A stretch of 64,000 nt of DNA from Xylanimonas protaetiae (lineage in GTDB: Bacteria > Actinomycetota > Actinomycetes > Actinomycetales > Cellulomonadaceae), in contig NZ_CP035493.1 in assembly GCF_004135385.1 (NCBI RefSeq), positions 3,167,440 through 3,231,439 of the forward strand, given 5' to 3'. Of the stretch, positions 51,603 through 59,689 are shown piece after piece. The notes below the pieces were generated by a model. The model was not told the DNA's origin. It made no database searches and saw nothing but the letters and a program-made list of their open reading frames with translations. The position numbers were made by a program, and so were the translations under genes. How positions within the stretch are numbered: the stretch's first letter is position 1; the number at the start of each line of letters is the position of its first letter.

Positions 51603-53254
51603 GCCGCCTCCCGCGCGAACAGCGCGGCGCGCCGCACCAGGTGCGGCCCGAGCACGAGCAGGTCCACGGGCGCCGACCCGAACAGCTCGAGCGCGTCGCG
51701 CGGGTCGTCGACCATGGGCCGCCCGGCCGTGTTGAGCGACGTGTTGACGAGCACGGGCAGCCCGGTCCGCTGCTCGAACGCGTCCAGCAGCCGGGCCAGG
51801 CGCGACCCGTCGGGGTCGACCGTCTGGATGCGGGCCGTGCCGTCCACGTGCACGACGGCTGGGATGCGGTCGCGCCACGCCGGGAGCACGCGGTGCACGA
51901 ACAGCATGTACGGGCTGGGCAGCGGGCCGTCGGCGAACACCTCGGCGGCCCGGTCGGCGCGCACCATCGGCGCGACGGGCCGGAACTGCTCGCGCCCCTT
52001 GACGGCGTTGAGCCGCTCGGCGTTGTCGGCGACGCCGGGGTGCGCGAGGAGCGAGCGGTGCCCGAGAGCGCGCGGGCCGAACTCGGAGCGCCCGTCGAAC
52101 CAGCCGACGACGGCGTCGGCGGCGAGCGCCTCGGCGACCTGGTCCGTCAGGTCGCCGGGCGTGGTGAAGGGCACGTGGGCGGCGGTCAGGCGGGCGGCGA
52201 GCTCGTCGTCGTCCCAGCCGCGCCCGAGGTCCGCGCCGGGCATCAGCCGGACGTCGTCCCCGGCGTCGGCCGCGACCTGGAGTGCCGCACCGAGCGCCGT
52301 GCCGGCGTCGCCGGCCGCGGGCTGGACCCACACGTCGGCGAACCCGGCCTCCCGCCAGATGCGCGAGTTCGCCACGCAGTTGAGGGCTACCCCGCCTGCG
52401 AGGGCGAGCGCGTCGTCCCCGGTGCGCTCGCGCAGCCAGGACGCGAGCTCGACGAGCACCTCCTCGACACGGGCCTGCACCGAGCAGGCCAGGTCGGCGT
52501 GGGCGTCGTCCCAGTCCTCGGCGCGCGGGTCACGCCGCGTGGCCCACCGCGACCAGTCGGGCACCGGGGCGTCGAACCCGCCGTCCGGCCGGGCCCGCAC
52601 GATCCCGCGCAGCTCCCCGAGGAACCGCGGCTCGCCATAGGCCGCGAGCGCCATGACCTTGTACTCGTCCGAGGAGCGCAGGAACCCGAGGTGCTCGGTG
52701 AGCGACTCGTACAGCAGCCCGAGCGAGTCGGGCAGGTCCTGGGAGGCGAGCACGTGCAGGCGCCGCTCTGCGTCGTAGTGCCCGGCCAGGTGCGAGGCGT
52801 GCTCGCCGCGGCCGTCCAGCACCAGCACGCTGCACGCGGCGAACGGCCCGGCGAGGGCGGCCGAGGCGGCGTGGGCGACGTGGTGCGGCACGTGGCGCAC
52901 GCGCGCCGGCTCCAGGCCGGGCAGCGCGGTGGCGAGGAACCCCGCGACGTTGTCCGCGTACGTCCAGCGCAGGTGGTCCCACGGGTCGTCGAGGCCGAGC
53001 GCCGCGGCTGGCTTGGCCAGCGCGGGGTCGACGCCGTACGCCACCGCGTCGAGGTCACCGGGGGCCAGGCCGGCGGCGGTCAGGCACCAGGACATGGCCT
53101 GCTCGGGCAGCTCCCAGGCCGAGAACGGGACGGGTCGCTTGCCGTGCTTGCGGCGGGAGAACCGTTCCTCCTCCGCCGCGGCGACCACCTGACCGTCGAC
53201 GACGAGCGCGGCGGAGGGGTCGTGGAAGAGCGCGTTGACGCCGAGAACTCGCAT
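51599..53254 (-). CDS. NodU/CmcH-family carbamoyltransferase
   Basis: A 551-residue enzyme that transfers a carbamoyl group from carbamoyl phosphate, via carbamoyl adenylate, to a hydroxyl, often on a sugar. The Kae1-like N-terminal half has MRVLGVNALFHDPSAALV, the metal histidines HVPHHVAHAASA and GGVALNCVANS; the YrdC-like C-terminal half has GWFDGRSEFGPRALGHRSLL and VNTSLNTAGRPMV. First gene of the nine-gene cluster, so it may decorate the heptose-bearing glycan. The preceding 116-bp gap should hold the operon promoter; I could not pick a convincing one. Confidence 0.92.
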   Translation of the reverse strand: MRVLGVNALFHDPSAALVVDGQVVAAAEEERFSRRKHGKRPVPFSAWELPEQAMSWCLTAAGLAPGDLDAVAYGVDPALAKPAAALGLDDPWDHLRWTYADNVAGFLATALPGLEPARVRHVPHHVAHAASAALAGPFAACSVLVLDGRGEHASHLAGHYDAERRLHVLASQDLPDSLGLLYESLTEHLGFLRSSDEYKVMALAAYGEPRFLGELRGIVRARPDGGFDAPVPDWSRWATRRDPRAEDWDDAHADLACSVQARVEEVLVELASWLRERTGDDALALAGGVALNCVANSRIWREAGFADVWVQPAAGDAGTALGAALQVAADAGDDVRLMPGADLGRGWDDDELAARLTAAHVPFTTPGDLTDQVAEALAADAVVGWFDGRSEFGPRALGHRSLLAHPGVADNAERLNAVKGREQFRPVAPMVRADRAAEVFADGPLPSPYMLFVHRVLPAWRDRIPAVVHVDGTARIQTVDPDGSRLARLLDAFEQRTGLPVLVNTSLNTAGRPMVDDPRDALELFGSAPVDLLVLGPHLVRRAALFAREAA

Positions 53255-53370
53255 CGGAGCTCAACCTTCTGCGCCGATCCGCCTGGTCGCCCGCAGACCG
53301 GAGCCCCGGCGGAGTCGTCCCTCCACTGTGTGGCGGACCACGGCGGCTCGCACACCGAACCGGTGACGGG

Positions 53371-54570
53371 CTACGCCCAGGGGTCGAGCACGACCTTGAC
53401 GCAGCCGTCGTCCTTGCGCTGGAAGAGCTCGTACGCGTCCGCGGCCTTCTCGAGCGGCATCCGGTGCGTGCGCAGGTCGAGCACCCCGAGCGGGTCGGCC
53501 GGGTCGGTGACCAGAGGCAGCAGATCCTCGACCCAGCGCCGCACGTTGGCCTGCCCCATGCGCAGCGTCACCTGCTTGTCGAACATCTGCATGAGCGGCA
53601 GCGGGTCCTTCGCGCCCCCGTACACGCCGGAGAGCGAGATCGTGCCGCCGCGCCGGACGACGTCGATCGCCGTGAGGAGCGCTGCGAGCCTGTCCACCCC
53701 GGCGGCGTCGACCAGCGACGCCGCCACACCGTCGGGCAGATGGGCCGCGGCGTTCTGCGCGGTCCGTGCCAGCGGCGATCCATGCGCCTCCATGCCGACG
53801 GCGTCGACGACGGCGTCGGCGCCACGCCCCTGCGTGCACGACCGGACCACGTCGCCCACGTCGTCCTCGGAGGCGTGCGACGCGTCGAGCACCTCGATCC
53901 CGTGGCGGGCCGCCATCGCCAGGCGCGCCGGCTCCAGGTCGATCCCGATCACGCGGGCGGCCCTCCGGTGCAGCGCGACCCGCGCGGCCATCTGCCCGAC
54001 CGGCCCCAGGCCCAGCACCACCACGGTGTCGTCAGGGCGGACTCCGGCGTACTCGACGCCCTGCCACGCGGTGGGCAGCACGTCGGAGAGGAACAGGTAG
54101 CGCTCGTCGGGCTCGTCGTCGTCGGGCACCACCACGGGCCCGTAGTCGGCGTGCGGCACGCGCAGGTACTGCGCCTGGCCGCCCGGCACCGACCCGTAGA
54201 GCCGGGTGTATCCGAACAGGGCCGCACCCTTGTGCTCCGCACGGACCTGGGTCGTCTCGCACTGGGACTGGAGACCGCGCAAGCACATCCAGCACGTCCC
54301 GCACGCGATGCCGAACGGCACCACGACGCGGTCCCCCACGCGCAGGCGCCCCGCCGCCGGTCCGACCTCCTCGACCACGCCCATGGCCTCGTGCCCGAGC
54401 ACGTCGCCCTTGTCGAGGTACATGCCGAGCAGCCCGTACAGGTGGAGGTCCGAGCCGCACACCGCGGTCGACGTCACGCGCACGACGGCGTCCTGCGGCT
54501 CGACGACGCGGGGGTCGTCGACGTCCTCGACGGCGACCGTGTGCCGCTTCTGCCAGGTCAGCGCGCGCAC
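53371..54570 (-). CDS. Zinc-dependent alcohol dehydrogenase (MDR, formaldehyde/threonine-dehydrogenase-like)
   Basis: A 399-residue medium-chain dehydrogenase. Catalytic zinc ligands are in CGSDLHLYG and GHEAMGVVEEVG; the structural zinc loop CGTCWMCLRGLQSQC keeps four cysteines; the NAD motif is VVVLGLGPVGQMAARVAL. The long central insertion follows glutathione-independent formaldehyde dehydrogenase-type members. It lies just upstream of the carbamoyltransferase gene in the same orientation, but the 116-bp gap and typical stand-alone nature leave membership in the operon open. Confidence 0.88.
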   Translation of the reverse strand: MRALTWQKRHTVAVEDVDDPRVVEPQDAVVRVTSTAVCGSDLHLYGLLGMYLDKGDVLGHEAMGVVEEVGPAAGRLRVGDRVVVPFGIACGTCWMCLRGLQSQCETTQVRAEHKGAALFGYTRLYGSVPGGQAQYLRVPHADYGPVVVPDDDEPDERYLFLSDVLPTAWQGVEYAGVRPDDTVVVLGLGPVGQMAARVALHRRAARVIGIDLEPARLAMAARHGIEVLDASHASEDDVGDVVRSCTQGRGADAVVDAVGMEAHGSPLARTAQNAAAHLPDGVAASLVDAAGVDRLAALLTAIDVVRRGGTISLSGVYGGAKDPLPLMQMFDKQVTLRMGQANVRRWVEDLLPLVTDPADPLGVLDLRTHRMPLEKAADAYELFQRKDDGCVKVVLDPWA

Positions 54571-54599
54571 GGGTCAGCCCCCGCGGAGCCCGGCCACGG

Positions 54600-54791
54600 T
54601 CACTCCTCGAGCTCGTCGAGCGTGCTCCGGGGGTTCATGTTCGCCGGGTCGGCGTCGGTGTCCTCGTAGGCGTCCGACTCGGGGGTGTCGTGCGCGGCCG
54701 CCCCGGTGCGCGGGTTCATGGCCTCCGGGTCGGCGTCGGCGTCCTGCTCCGGGTCGTAGGCGTCGCTTTCGGCGCCGGGCTGCGTGGTCAT
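54600..54791 (-). CDS. 63-residue acidic two-repeat protein
   Basis: A small very acidic protein with a strong ribosome site (GAAGGAGG) before the ATG. It contains a repeat: SDAYDPEQDADADPEAMNPR at residues 9-28 and a shorter copy SDAYEDTDADPANMNPR at 39-55. Composition (Asp, Glu, Ala, Pro) suggests an intrinsically disordered, possibly cation-binding peptide. I recognise no family. An upstream in-frame start would add 19 residues but lacks a ribosome site. Confidence 0.7.
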   Translation of the reverse strand: MTTQPGAESDAYDPEQDADADPEAMNPRTGAAAHDTPESDAYEDTDADPANMNPRSTLDELEE

Positions 54792-54866
54792 GGCGGCCTC
54801 CTTCTCGCGTCCTCCTGCCACGGTCACGCGGACGCCGTCGACTCGCACCCGGGCCGCGCGCCCCCG

Positions 54867-55550
54867 TCAGCGCAGGACCAGCTCGACCTCCGGGTGCCCC
54901 GCGAACACCTCGAGCACCAGCTCGAGGTACGTCCTGCCGCGCCCCGCCTCGAGGTCGGCCAGCCGGCGGCGGAAGAGCTCCGCGTCGAACACCTGCGGGT
55001 CGTCGACCTTCCCCTGGAGGTGCGCGCGGGTGGCCGCGAACCCGAGCGCCTCGCGGCTGTGGTCGTAGTCGTGCCAGACGACGGCGGCCGGACCGGCCCC
55101 GTGCAGCGCGCCGAAGCCGCCGCGCAGCAGGTCGTCCAAGGCGTCGAGGCTCGGCCCGAGCCGCCAGTCCTCCCCTGCCATGAAGACGCGGTCCAGCTCG
55201 TCGTAGAACGTGGCGACCGAGTCGACCCGGGCGCCGTCCAGGTGGAACGTGCGGCGGCCGGCGACGACGACGTCGTACTCCGTGAGCTCGGTGCGCCAGT
55301 ACTCGGCGCCGTCGCGCGTGCGGTGCACCAGGCCCAGGTCGACCATCGCACGCCGCACCCCGACGGGGTCGGCCGCGAGCGCCGCGAGCCGCTGCGTGAG
55401 CTCCGGCTCCGTGACGGGCTCGAGCAGGTCGGGCAGGGTCGCGTGCGCGAGCCACCGCGCGACGGCCTTGCGGTGCTCCCACCGGCGCGGCATCGACAGC
55501 AGGCGCCCGTCGTGCAGGAACCGGGACACGCCGGGGTTCACGGGAGCCAT
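54867..55550 (-). CDS. DUF2087-barstar-like fusion protein
   Basis: A 227-residue protein in two parts. Residues 1-90: DUF2087-type segment (SRFLHDGRLLSMPRRWEHRK, then VGVRRAMVDLGLVHRTRDG). Residues about 98-180: barstar-like fold with FHLDGARVDSVATFYDELDR, WRLGPSLDALDDLLRGGFG, the pattern (strand-helix, DALDDLL) of barnase inhibitors. The combination suggests a nucleic-acid or RNase-related regulatory role, but no cognate RNase is nearby. ATG start. Confidence 0.78.
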   Translation of the reverse strand: MAPVNPGVSRFLHDGRLLSMPRRWEHRKAVARWLAHATLPDLLEPVTEPELTQRLAALAADPVGVRRAMVDLGLVHRTRDGAEYWRTELTEYDVVVAGRRTFHLDGARVDSVATFYDELDRVFMAGEDWRLGPSLDALDDLLRGGFGALHGAGPAAVVWHDYDHSREALGFAATRAHLQGKVDDPQVFDAELFRRRLADLEAGRGRTYLELVLEVFAGHPEVELVLR

Positions 55551-55581
55551 GCGGCCATCATCGCGCCAGGCTCCGCGGCCG

Positions 55582-56334
55582 TCACGGGACGGGGGCCTGG
55601 CGGCCGCGGTAGACGGCCGTCCGCAGCTCGACGGCGTAGGGCTCCACCTGGGGCATGCCGAGCGACCGGGCGACCGCGATCTCGGCCTCGACGTCGTAGG
55701 GCACGCGGACGAACTCGATGCCGAGGGCGCCCGGCTCGGGGTCGTCGAGCGCGCCGTCGAGCACGGCGTAGCTCGGCACGGGCTCGTCGAGCGGGTTGCC
55801 GACGCTCCCGACGTTGAAGAGCGTGCGGCCGTCGTCGACCTCGAGGTAGACGCCGTGGATGTCGCCGTACCCGACGACGGACGGCTCCGGTCCGGCTCCG
55901 GTGAGGTCGGTCGCGGCGAACATGCCGTCGAACTCCTCGCGCGTGTGCCTGCGGCCGACGCGCACGTGCACGCTCGTCGCGGAGGCGTGGAAGAGGCGGA
56001 GGCGCCGCCCGGAGACGAGCGCGTCGTGGCTCAGCGGGAGGGTCCGCAGCCAGTCGCGCTGCTCGGGCCGCAGCTCGTCGTGCCACCAGGCGAGGCCGGG
56101 GTCGTCCGAGCCCGCCGCCGCGGGCAGGAAGTCGTCCCAGTTGCCGCGGACGTTGACCTCGCAGGCCGCCTGGCAGCGGTCGACCGCCGCGCTGCCGCGC
56201 GGCCCCTTGCCGACGTAGTCGCCGAGGTTCCAGATCCGCTCGATGCCCCGGCGGCGGATGTCGGCGAGCACGGCGTCGAGCGCGGTGAGGTTGCCGTGGA
56301 CGTCGGAGATGACGGCGATCCGTTCGTGGCCCAT
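55582..56334 (-). CDS. Calcineurin-like metallophosphoesterase (YfcE/ApaH type)
   Basis: A 250-residue phosphoesterase. Metal motifs are AVISDVHGNLTALDAVL (D-H), WNLGDYVGKGP (GD), VRGNWDD (GN) and YGDIHGVY (G-H). It resembles bacterial YfcE-like phosphodiesterases and serine/threonine-phosphatase-like enzymes; substrate unknown. ATG at 56334 gives the standard N-terminus MGHERIAVISD. Separated by 31 bases from the barstar-fusion gene upstream-downstream pair, same strand, perhaps co-transcribed. Confidence 0.9.
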   Translation of the reverse strand: MGHERIAVISDVHGNLTALDAVLADIRRRGIERIWNLGDYVGKGPRGSAAVDRCQAACEVNVRGNWDDFLPAAAGSDDPGLAWWHDELRPEQRDWLRTLPLSHDALVSGRRLRLFHASATSVHVRVGRRHTREEFDGMFAATDLTGAGPEPSVVGYGDIHGVYLEVDDGRTLFNVGSVGNPLDEPVPSYAVLDGALDDPEPGALGIEFVRVPYDVEAEIAVARSLGMPQVEPYAVELRTAVYRGRQAPVP

Positions 56335-56393
56335 GCGGCGATCCTGGCAGAGCGCGACGTCGCGGTGCCGGGTTCCACGCCGTCGGGCGGCGG

Positions 56394-57110
56394 TCAGGCC
56401 AGCGTGAACGGGCGGCCCGCGGCGACGCGGACCAGGCTCGGGTGGCTCGCGTCGGTGAGCAGCGCGCGCACGCGGTACCTGCCCGGGGCGACGCCCGCGA
56501 GGGGCAGCGCGGCGGCCCACTCGCCGTGGCGCCAGCCGGCCTGGACCCGACCGGTCGAGACGACGACGGCCTCGGTGTCGTCTCGGACCAGGACGACGAC
56601 GAGCTCACGGCCCTGGTCGTGCGTCCCCAGGCCGAGCTCGCCGGAGCACGTCAGGCTGCCGTCCGCGCCGAGACCGCCGACGACGTCGTGCCGGGCGTCG
56701 ACGTGGACGTACCCGTCCTCGAACTCGTCGATGGTGACCCAGGCGCTCGTCTGCGCGGTGTTGAACCAGGCGTCGGTCACGCGGGCGGTCACCGAGCGGA
56801 CGCCGGCGTGGCGCAGCGAGAGGGCGCCGTCCTCGAACCGGACGGACCAGATGCCGTCGCGCAGGTGGCCCTGGCGGGTCACGCCGGCGACGGAGACCTC
56901 GACGTCGATGCCGTCGAGCTCGGAGCCCGACGCCCGACCCGAGACGACGAACCCGTCGTAGGCGGTGAGCAGGCGCGGGCAGGTGACGAGCTCGAGGCGC
57001 GGGGCGACGTACGGGCGGGCGGCGGCCGGGGCGGGGTCGGCGAGGTCGACGGCGGCGGCGGTCAGCGGGTGGGCGAGAAGTGTCATGCCGACGACGCTAT
57101 GCGCTTTCAC
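56394..57110 (-). CDS. Beta-rich protein of unknown function
   Basis: A 238-residue (or 230 if the ATG at 57086 is used) protein with alternating hydrophobic pattern and two Ig-like or jelly-roll-like segments: LVTCPRLLTAYDGFVVSGRA and SVTARVTDAWFNTAQTSAWVT in the first half, and GELGLGTHDQGRELVVVLVRD and APGRYRVRALLTDASHPS in the second. No signal peptide or lipobox is convincing. I do not recognise a family. The GTG at 57110 and the ATG at 57086 are both weakly supported by ribosome sites. Confidence 0.65.
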   Translation of the reverse strand: MKAHSVVGMTLLAHPLTAAAVDLADPAPAAARPYVAPRLELVTCPRLLTAYDGFVVSGRASGSELDGIDVEVSVAGVTRQGHLRDGIWSVRFEDGALSLRHAGVRSVTARVTDAWFNTAQTSAWVTIDEFEDGYVHVDARHDVVGGLGADGSLTCSGELGLGTHDQGRELVVVLVRDDTEAVVVSTGRVQAGWRHGEWAAALPLAGVAPGRYRVRALLTDASHPSLVRVAAGRPFTLA

Positions 57111-57215
57111 ACCTCACACTTCAGCCGATGGAGCAATCTGCGCGGGAGCCGGCAGCGGCGCGATGTCCGCGGCTGCACGGCTGAGTGGCGCCGCTCGCAC
57201 CGCCTAGGTACCGCC

Positions 57216-57234
57216 GCGCCCGCCCTGCGGGCGC
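57216..57234 (-). terminator. Terminator after the GntR gene
   Basis: A perfect 8-bp hairpin GCGCCCGC-CCT-GCGGGCGC, 34 bases beyond the GntR stop. Rest of the gap shows nothing. Confidence 0.65.
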
Positions 57235-57267
57235 GCCCGCCGACGGTCGCCGCGCTGCCGCAGGGCG

Positions 57268-58560
57268 TCAGGCGCCAAAGGGGAGGTCGTCGTAGGCCTC
57301 CTTGACGATCCGGTCGAGCGCGGCGTCGTCCTCGGCCGCGACGGCCGCGCGCAGCTCCGCGGACAGCCGGACCGCGTCGGGCCGCGACCTCGCGTCCCAC
57401 TCGTCCCTGACGTACCACGTGAGCCGGGATGCCATGCGCTCGCTGAGCTCGCCGAGCACCTGCGCGCCGGAGAACCCGAAGAGCGCGAGGTTGAGACCGG
57501 CGTTGACCTCGGAGACCGGAACCTCGGGCTCCGACCCGTACCGGTCCTGGTGGGGCCGGAGCGTCGCGAGGAGCTCCGCCCGGTCGAGCCGCATCGCCCG
57601 GCGCAGCGCGACGCGGATCAGCACCCCGTACGCGATGAAGGTGCCCCGGATCGTCACGGGGTCGAGCCGCGCCACGCGCGCCGACCGGTTGAGCTGCTGC
57701 TCGACCAGGCCGCGGTTCGCGAGCGCGTCGAGCGCCTGGCGGACCGGCGTGTGCGAGACGCCGAGCCATCCCATGAGCTCCGTCTCGGGCAGCGGCTCGT
57801 CCGGGACCAGGGTGCCGTCGAGGATCGCCGCCTCGATCGTGTCGGCGACGAGGTCTCGCGACAGCGCGACCCCCGGCCTGGCCGACCCGTCCGCGAGGGC
57901 GCCGTGGCGGTACTCCCCGAAGAGGCTCGTGCCCTCCCACAGCCGGTCCGCGGCCGAGGCCAGGTCGCCCTGGAGGACGTCGGCGACGACGACGCGCTGG
58001 ATCCGCAGCGCCTCCGCGAGGTCCAGGGCGCCGCTCGCGACGAGATGGTGACGCACGCGCCTGACGTACGGCAGCACCCAGTCGCGCACGCGGTCCAGCT
58101 CCGGGTTCCCGGCGAGCTCGAAGAACACGCCGTAGAGCCCGTCGTCCTCCTGGGACGTGAGGAGCGCCTCGCGCATCGTGTCCGCGCCGCGCAGCCAGCG
58201 GCCCCGGTAGGACGTCAGCCTGTCGAGGTGGGCGCGCGTGAGCAGGCCCGCCGACTCCCGCACGGCGCGCATCGTCACCCCGGCGAGCACCTCGACGGCC
58301 TGGAGCCCGCGGTTCAGGTCGAGCTCGGTGACGAACGTCCCCTTGCGCGGCACGATCCGCACGAGCCACTCGGCCTCCAGCTCGGCGAGGGCGGCGCGCA
58401 CCGCGGACCGCGTCGTGCCGAACCGGGCCTCCAGCGCCTCGTCGTGGAGGCGCTGGCCCGGCGCGAGGTCGCCGCGCACGATCGCGTCGAGCAGCAGGTC
58501 GTACGCCGTCCTGCGCAGGCCGCTCGCCCGCAGATCGACCGGCACCTTCGGAATCGGCAT
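57268..58560 (-). CDS. Tandemly duplicated GntR-family regulator (two HTH, two ligand domains)
   Basis: A 430-residue protein made of two GntR units. Unit 1: residues 18-75 wHTH (LLLDAIVRGDLAPGQRLHDE, FGTTRSAVRAALAELEAEWL) and FCD-like helices to about 200. Unit 2: residues 232-300 wHTH (AILDGTLVPDEPLPETEL, LGVSHTPVRQALDALANRGL) and a second helical domain to the end. Two DNA-binding heads in one chain imply binding of two adjacent half sites by one molecule or a pair of sites by a dimer. Divergent from the fructosamine kinase-like gene. Confidence 0.88.
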   Translation of the reverse strand: MPIPKVPVDLRASGLRRTAYDLLLDAIVRGDLAPGQRLHDEALEARFGTTRSAVRAALAELEAEWLVRIVPRKGTFVTELDLNRGLQAVEVLAGVTMRAVRESAGLLTRAHLDRLTSYRGRWLRGADTMREALLTSQEDDGLYGVFFELAGNPELDRVRDWVLPYVRRVRHHLVASGALDLAEALRIQRVVVADVLQGDLASAADRLWEGTSLFGEYRHGALADGSARPGVALSRDLVADTIEAAILDGTLVPDEPLPETELMGWLGVSHTPVRQALDALANRGLVEQQLNRSARVARLDPVTIRGTFIAYGVLIRVALRRAMRLDRAELLATLRPHQDRYGSEPEVPVSEVNAGLNLALFGFSGAQVLGELSERMASRLTWYVRDEWDARSRPDAVRLSAELRAAVAAEDDAALDRIVKEAYDDLPFGA

Positions 58561-58662
58561 GCCCCAGTGTGGGCCCGGGTCCGCTCACGCTGCCACTCCC
58601 ACGTCTCAGCGCGCACGGCGTCGCCTTCACGCTTCCAGGGTCCCGCCCGACACAATGAGCCC

Positions 58663-59574
58663 ATGACCGACCCCGACGCCCCGGCCGCCGCCGCCGCGCC
58701 CGACCTCTCGCTCCTGCTCGACCGGCTGCACGCCGCGGGGCTGCGCGACGTCGTCGCCGTCGACCCGGCGCCGGGCGGGCAGGCCGCCACCGCGGGCCTG
58801 GCACGGCGGTCCAACGGTGGGTCGCTCTTCGTCAAGACGTTCGCCGAGCCGCCGTCCGACGACGCGTTCGCCGCCGAGGCGGAGGGGCTCGCCGCGCTGC
58901 GCGACGCCGGCGCAGCCACGCCGGAGGTCGTCGTCACGCACCCCGACCTGCTCGTGCTCACGACGCTGGCGCCGCGCCCCGCGACGGAGGCGTTCTGGGA
59001 GCGGCTCGCGCACACGCTCGCGCACCTGCACACCAGCACCCGCCACGCGCGCTTCGGCTGGCACCAGGACAACTGGCTGGGCCGGCGACGCCAGGTCAAC
59101 ACGTGGACCGACGACGGGTTCGAGTTCTTCGCCCAGCACCGGCTGCTGCGCTGGCTCGACGAGCCGAAGGTCCGTGCGGCGCTCGACGCCGCCGACCGCG
59201 CGGCCCTCGAGCACCTGTGCGAGCGCCTGCCCGAGCTGCTGCCCGAGCGCCCCGCGTGCCTGGTGCACGGCGACCTCTGGGCGGGCAACGTCCTGGCCAC
59301 GCCCGACGGCGGACCGGCGCTCATCGACCCCGCCGTCTCGTACACGTGGGCGGAGATCGACCTCGCCCACCTCTGGACCACGGCACCGCCGCCCGAGGCG
59401 CACGCCTTCTTCGACCTGTACGCCGACCTGACGGGCCTCGACGCCGGGTGGCGCGACCGGATGCCGATCGTCCAGCTGCGCCAGCACCTGGCGGTCATCG
59501 CCCAGTTCGAGCCCGACTGGGGCGCGGCCGAGACCACCCGCACGACGCTCGCGCCGTTCCGCCGGCGCAGGTAG
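58663..59574 (+). CDS. Fructosamine kinase-like aminoglycoside-phosphotransferase fold protein
   Basis: A 303-residue kinase. LARRSNGGSLFVKTF holds the ATP lysine; LTTLAPRPATEAFWERLAHTLAHLH and RHARFGWHQDNWLG are typical of FN3K; the catalytic loop is LVHGDLWAGNVLAT and the metal segment LIDPAVSYTWAEIDLA. Members phosphorylate sugar amines on glycated proteins, making them labile. ATG start, divergent from the tandem GntR gene (102-bp gap), which may control it. Confidence 0.92.
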   Translation: MTDPDAPAAAAAPDLSLLLDRLHAAGLRDVVAVDPAPGGQAATAGLARRSNGGSLFVKTFAEPPSDDAFAAEAEGLAALRDAGAATPEVVVTHPDLLVLTTLAPRPATEAFWERLAHTLAHLHTSTRHARFGWHQDNWLGRRRQVNTWTDDGFEFFAQHRLLRWLDEPKVRAALDAADRAALEHLCERLPELLPERPACLVHGDLWAGNVLATPDGGPALIDPAVSYTWAEIDLAHLWTTAPPPEAHAFFDLYADLTGLDAGWRDRMPIVQLRQHLAVIAQFEPDWGAAETTRTTLAPFRRRR

Positions 59575-59689
59575 CCCCGAACCGGGTTTCACCCGCACTC
59601 CCCGCGCCGCGCCCCTCCCTCCAGGTGTCGCCGTGAACCACCGACGTCGCCGACGCCGTCACGTCACGCCACGTCAAGGGGAGGCTGCC

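Noticed and set aside
53255-53370. Promoter for the heptose-glycan operon
   Set aside because: The 116-bp gap must contain one if the operon starts at the carbamoyltransferase, but no convincing -10/-35 pair could be picked, so none is claimed.
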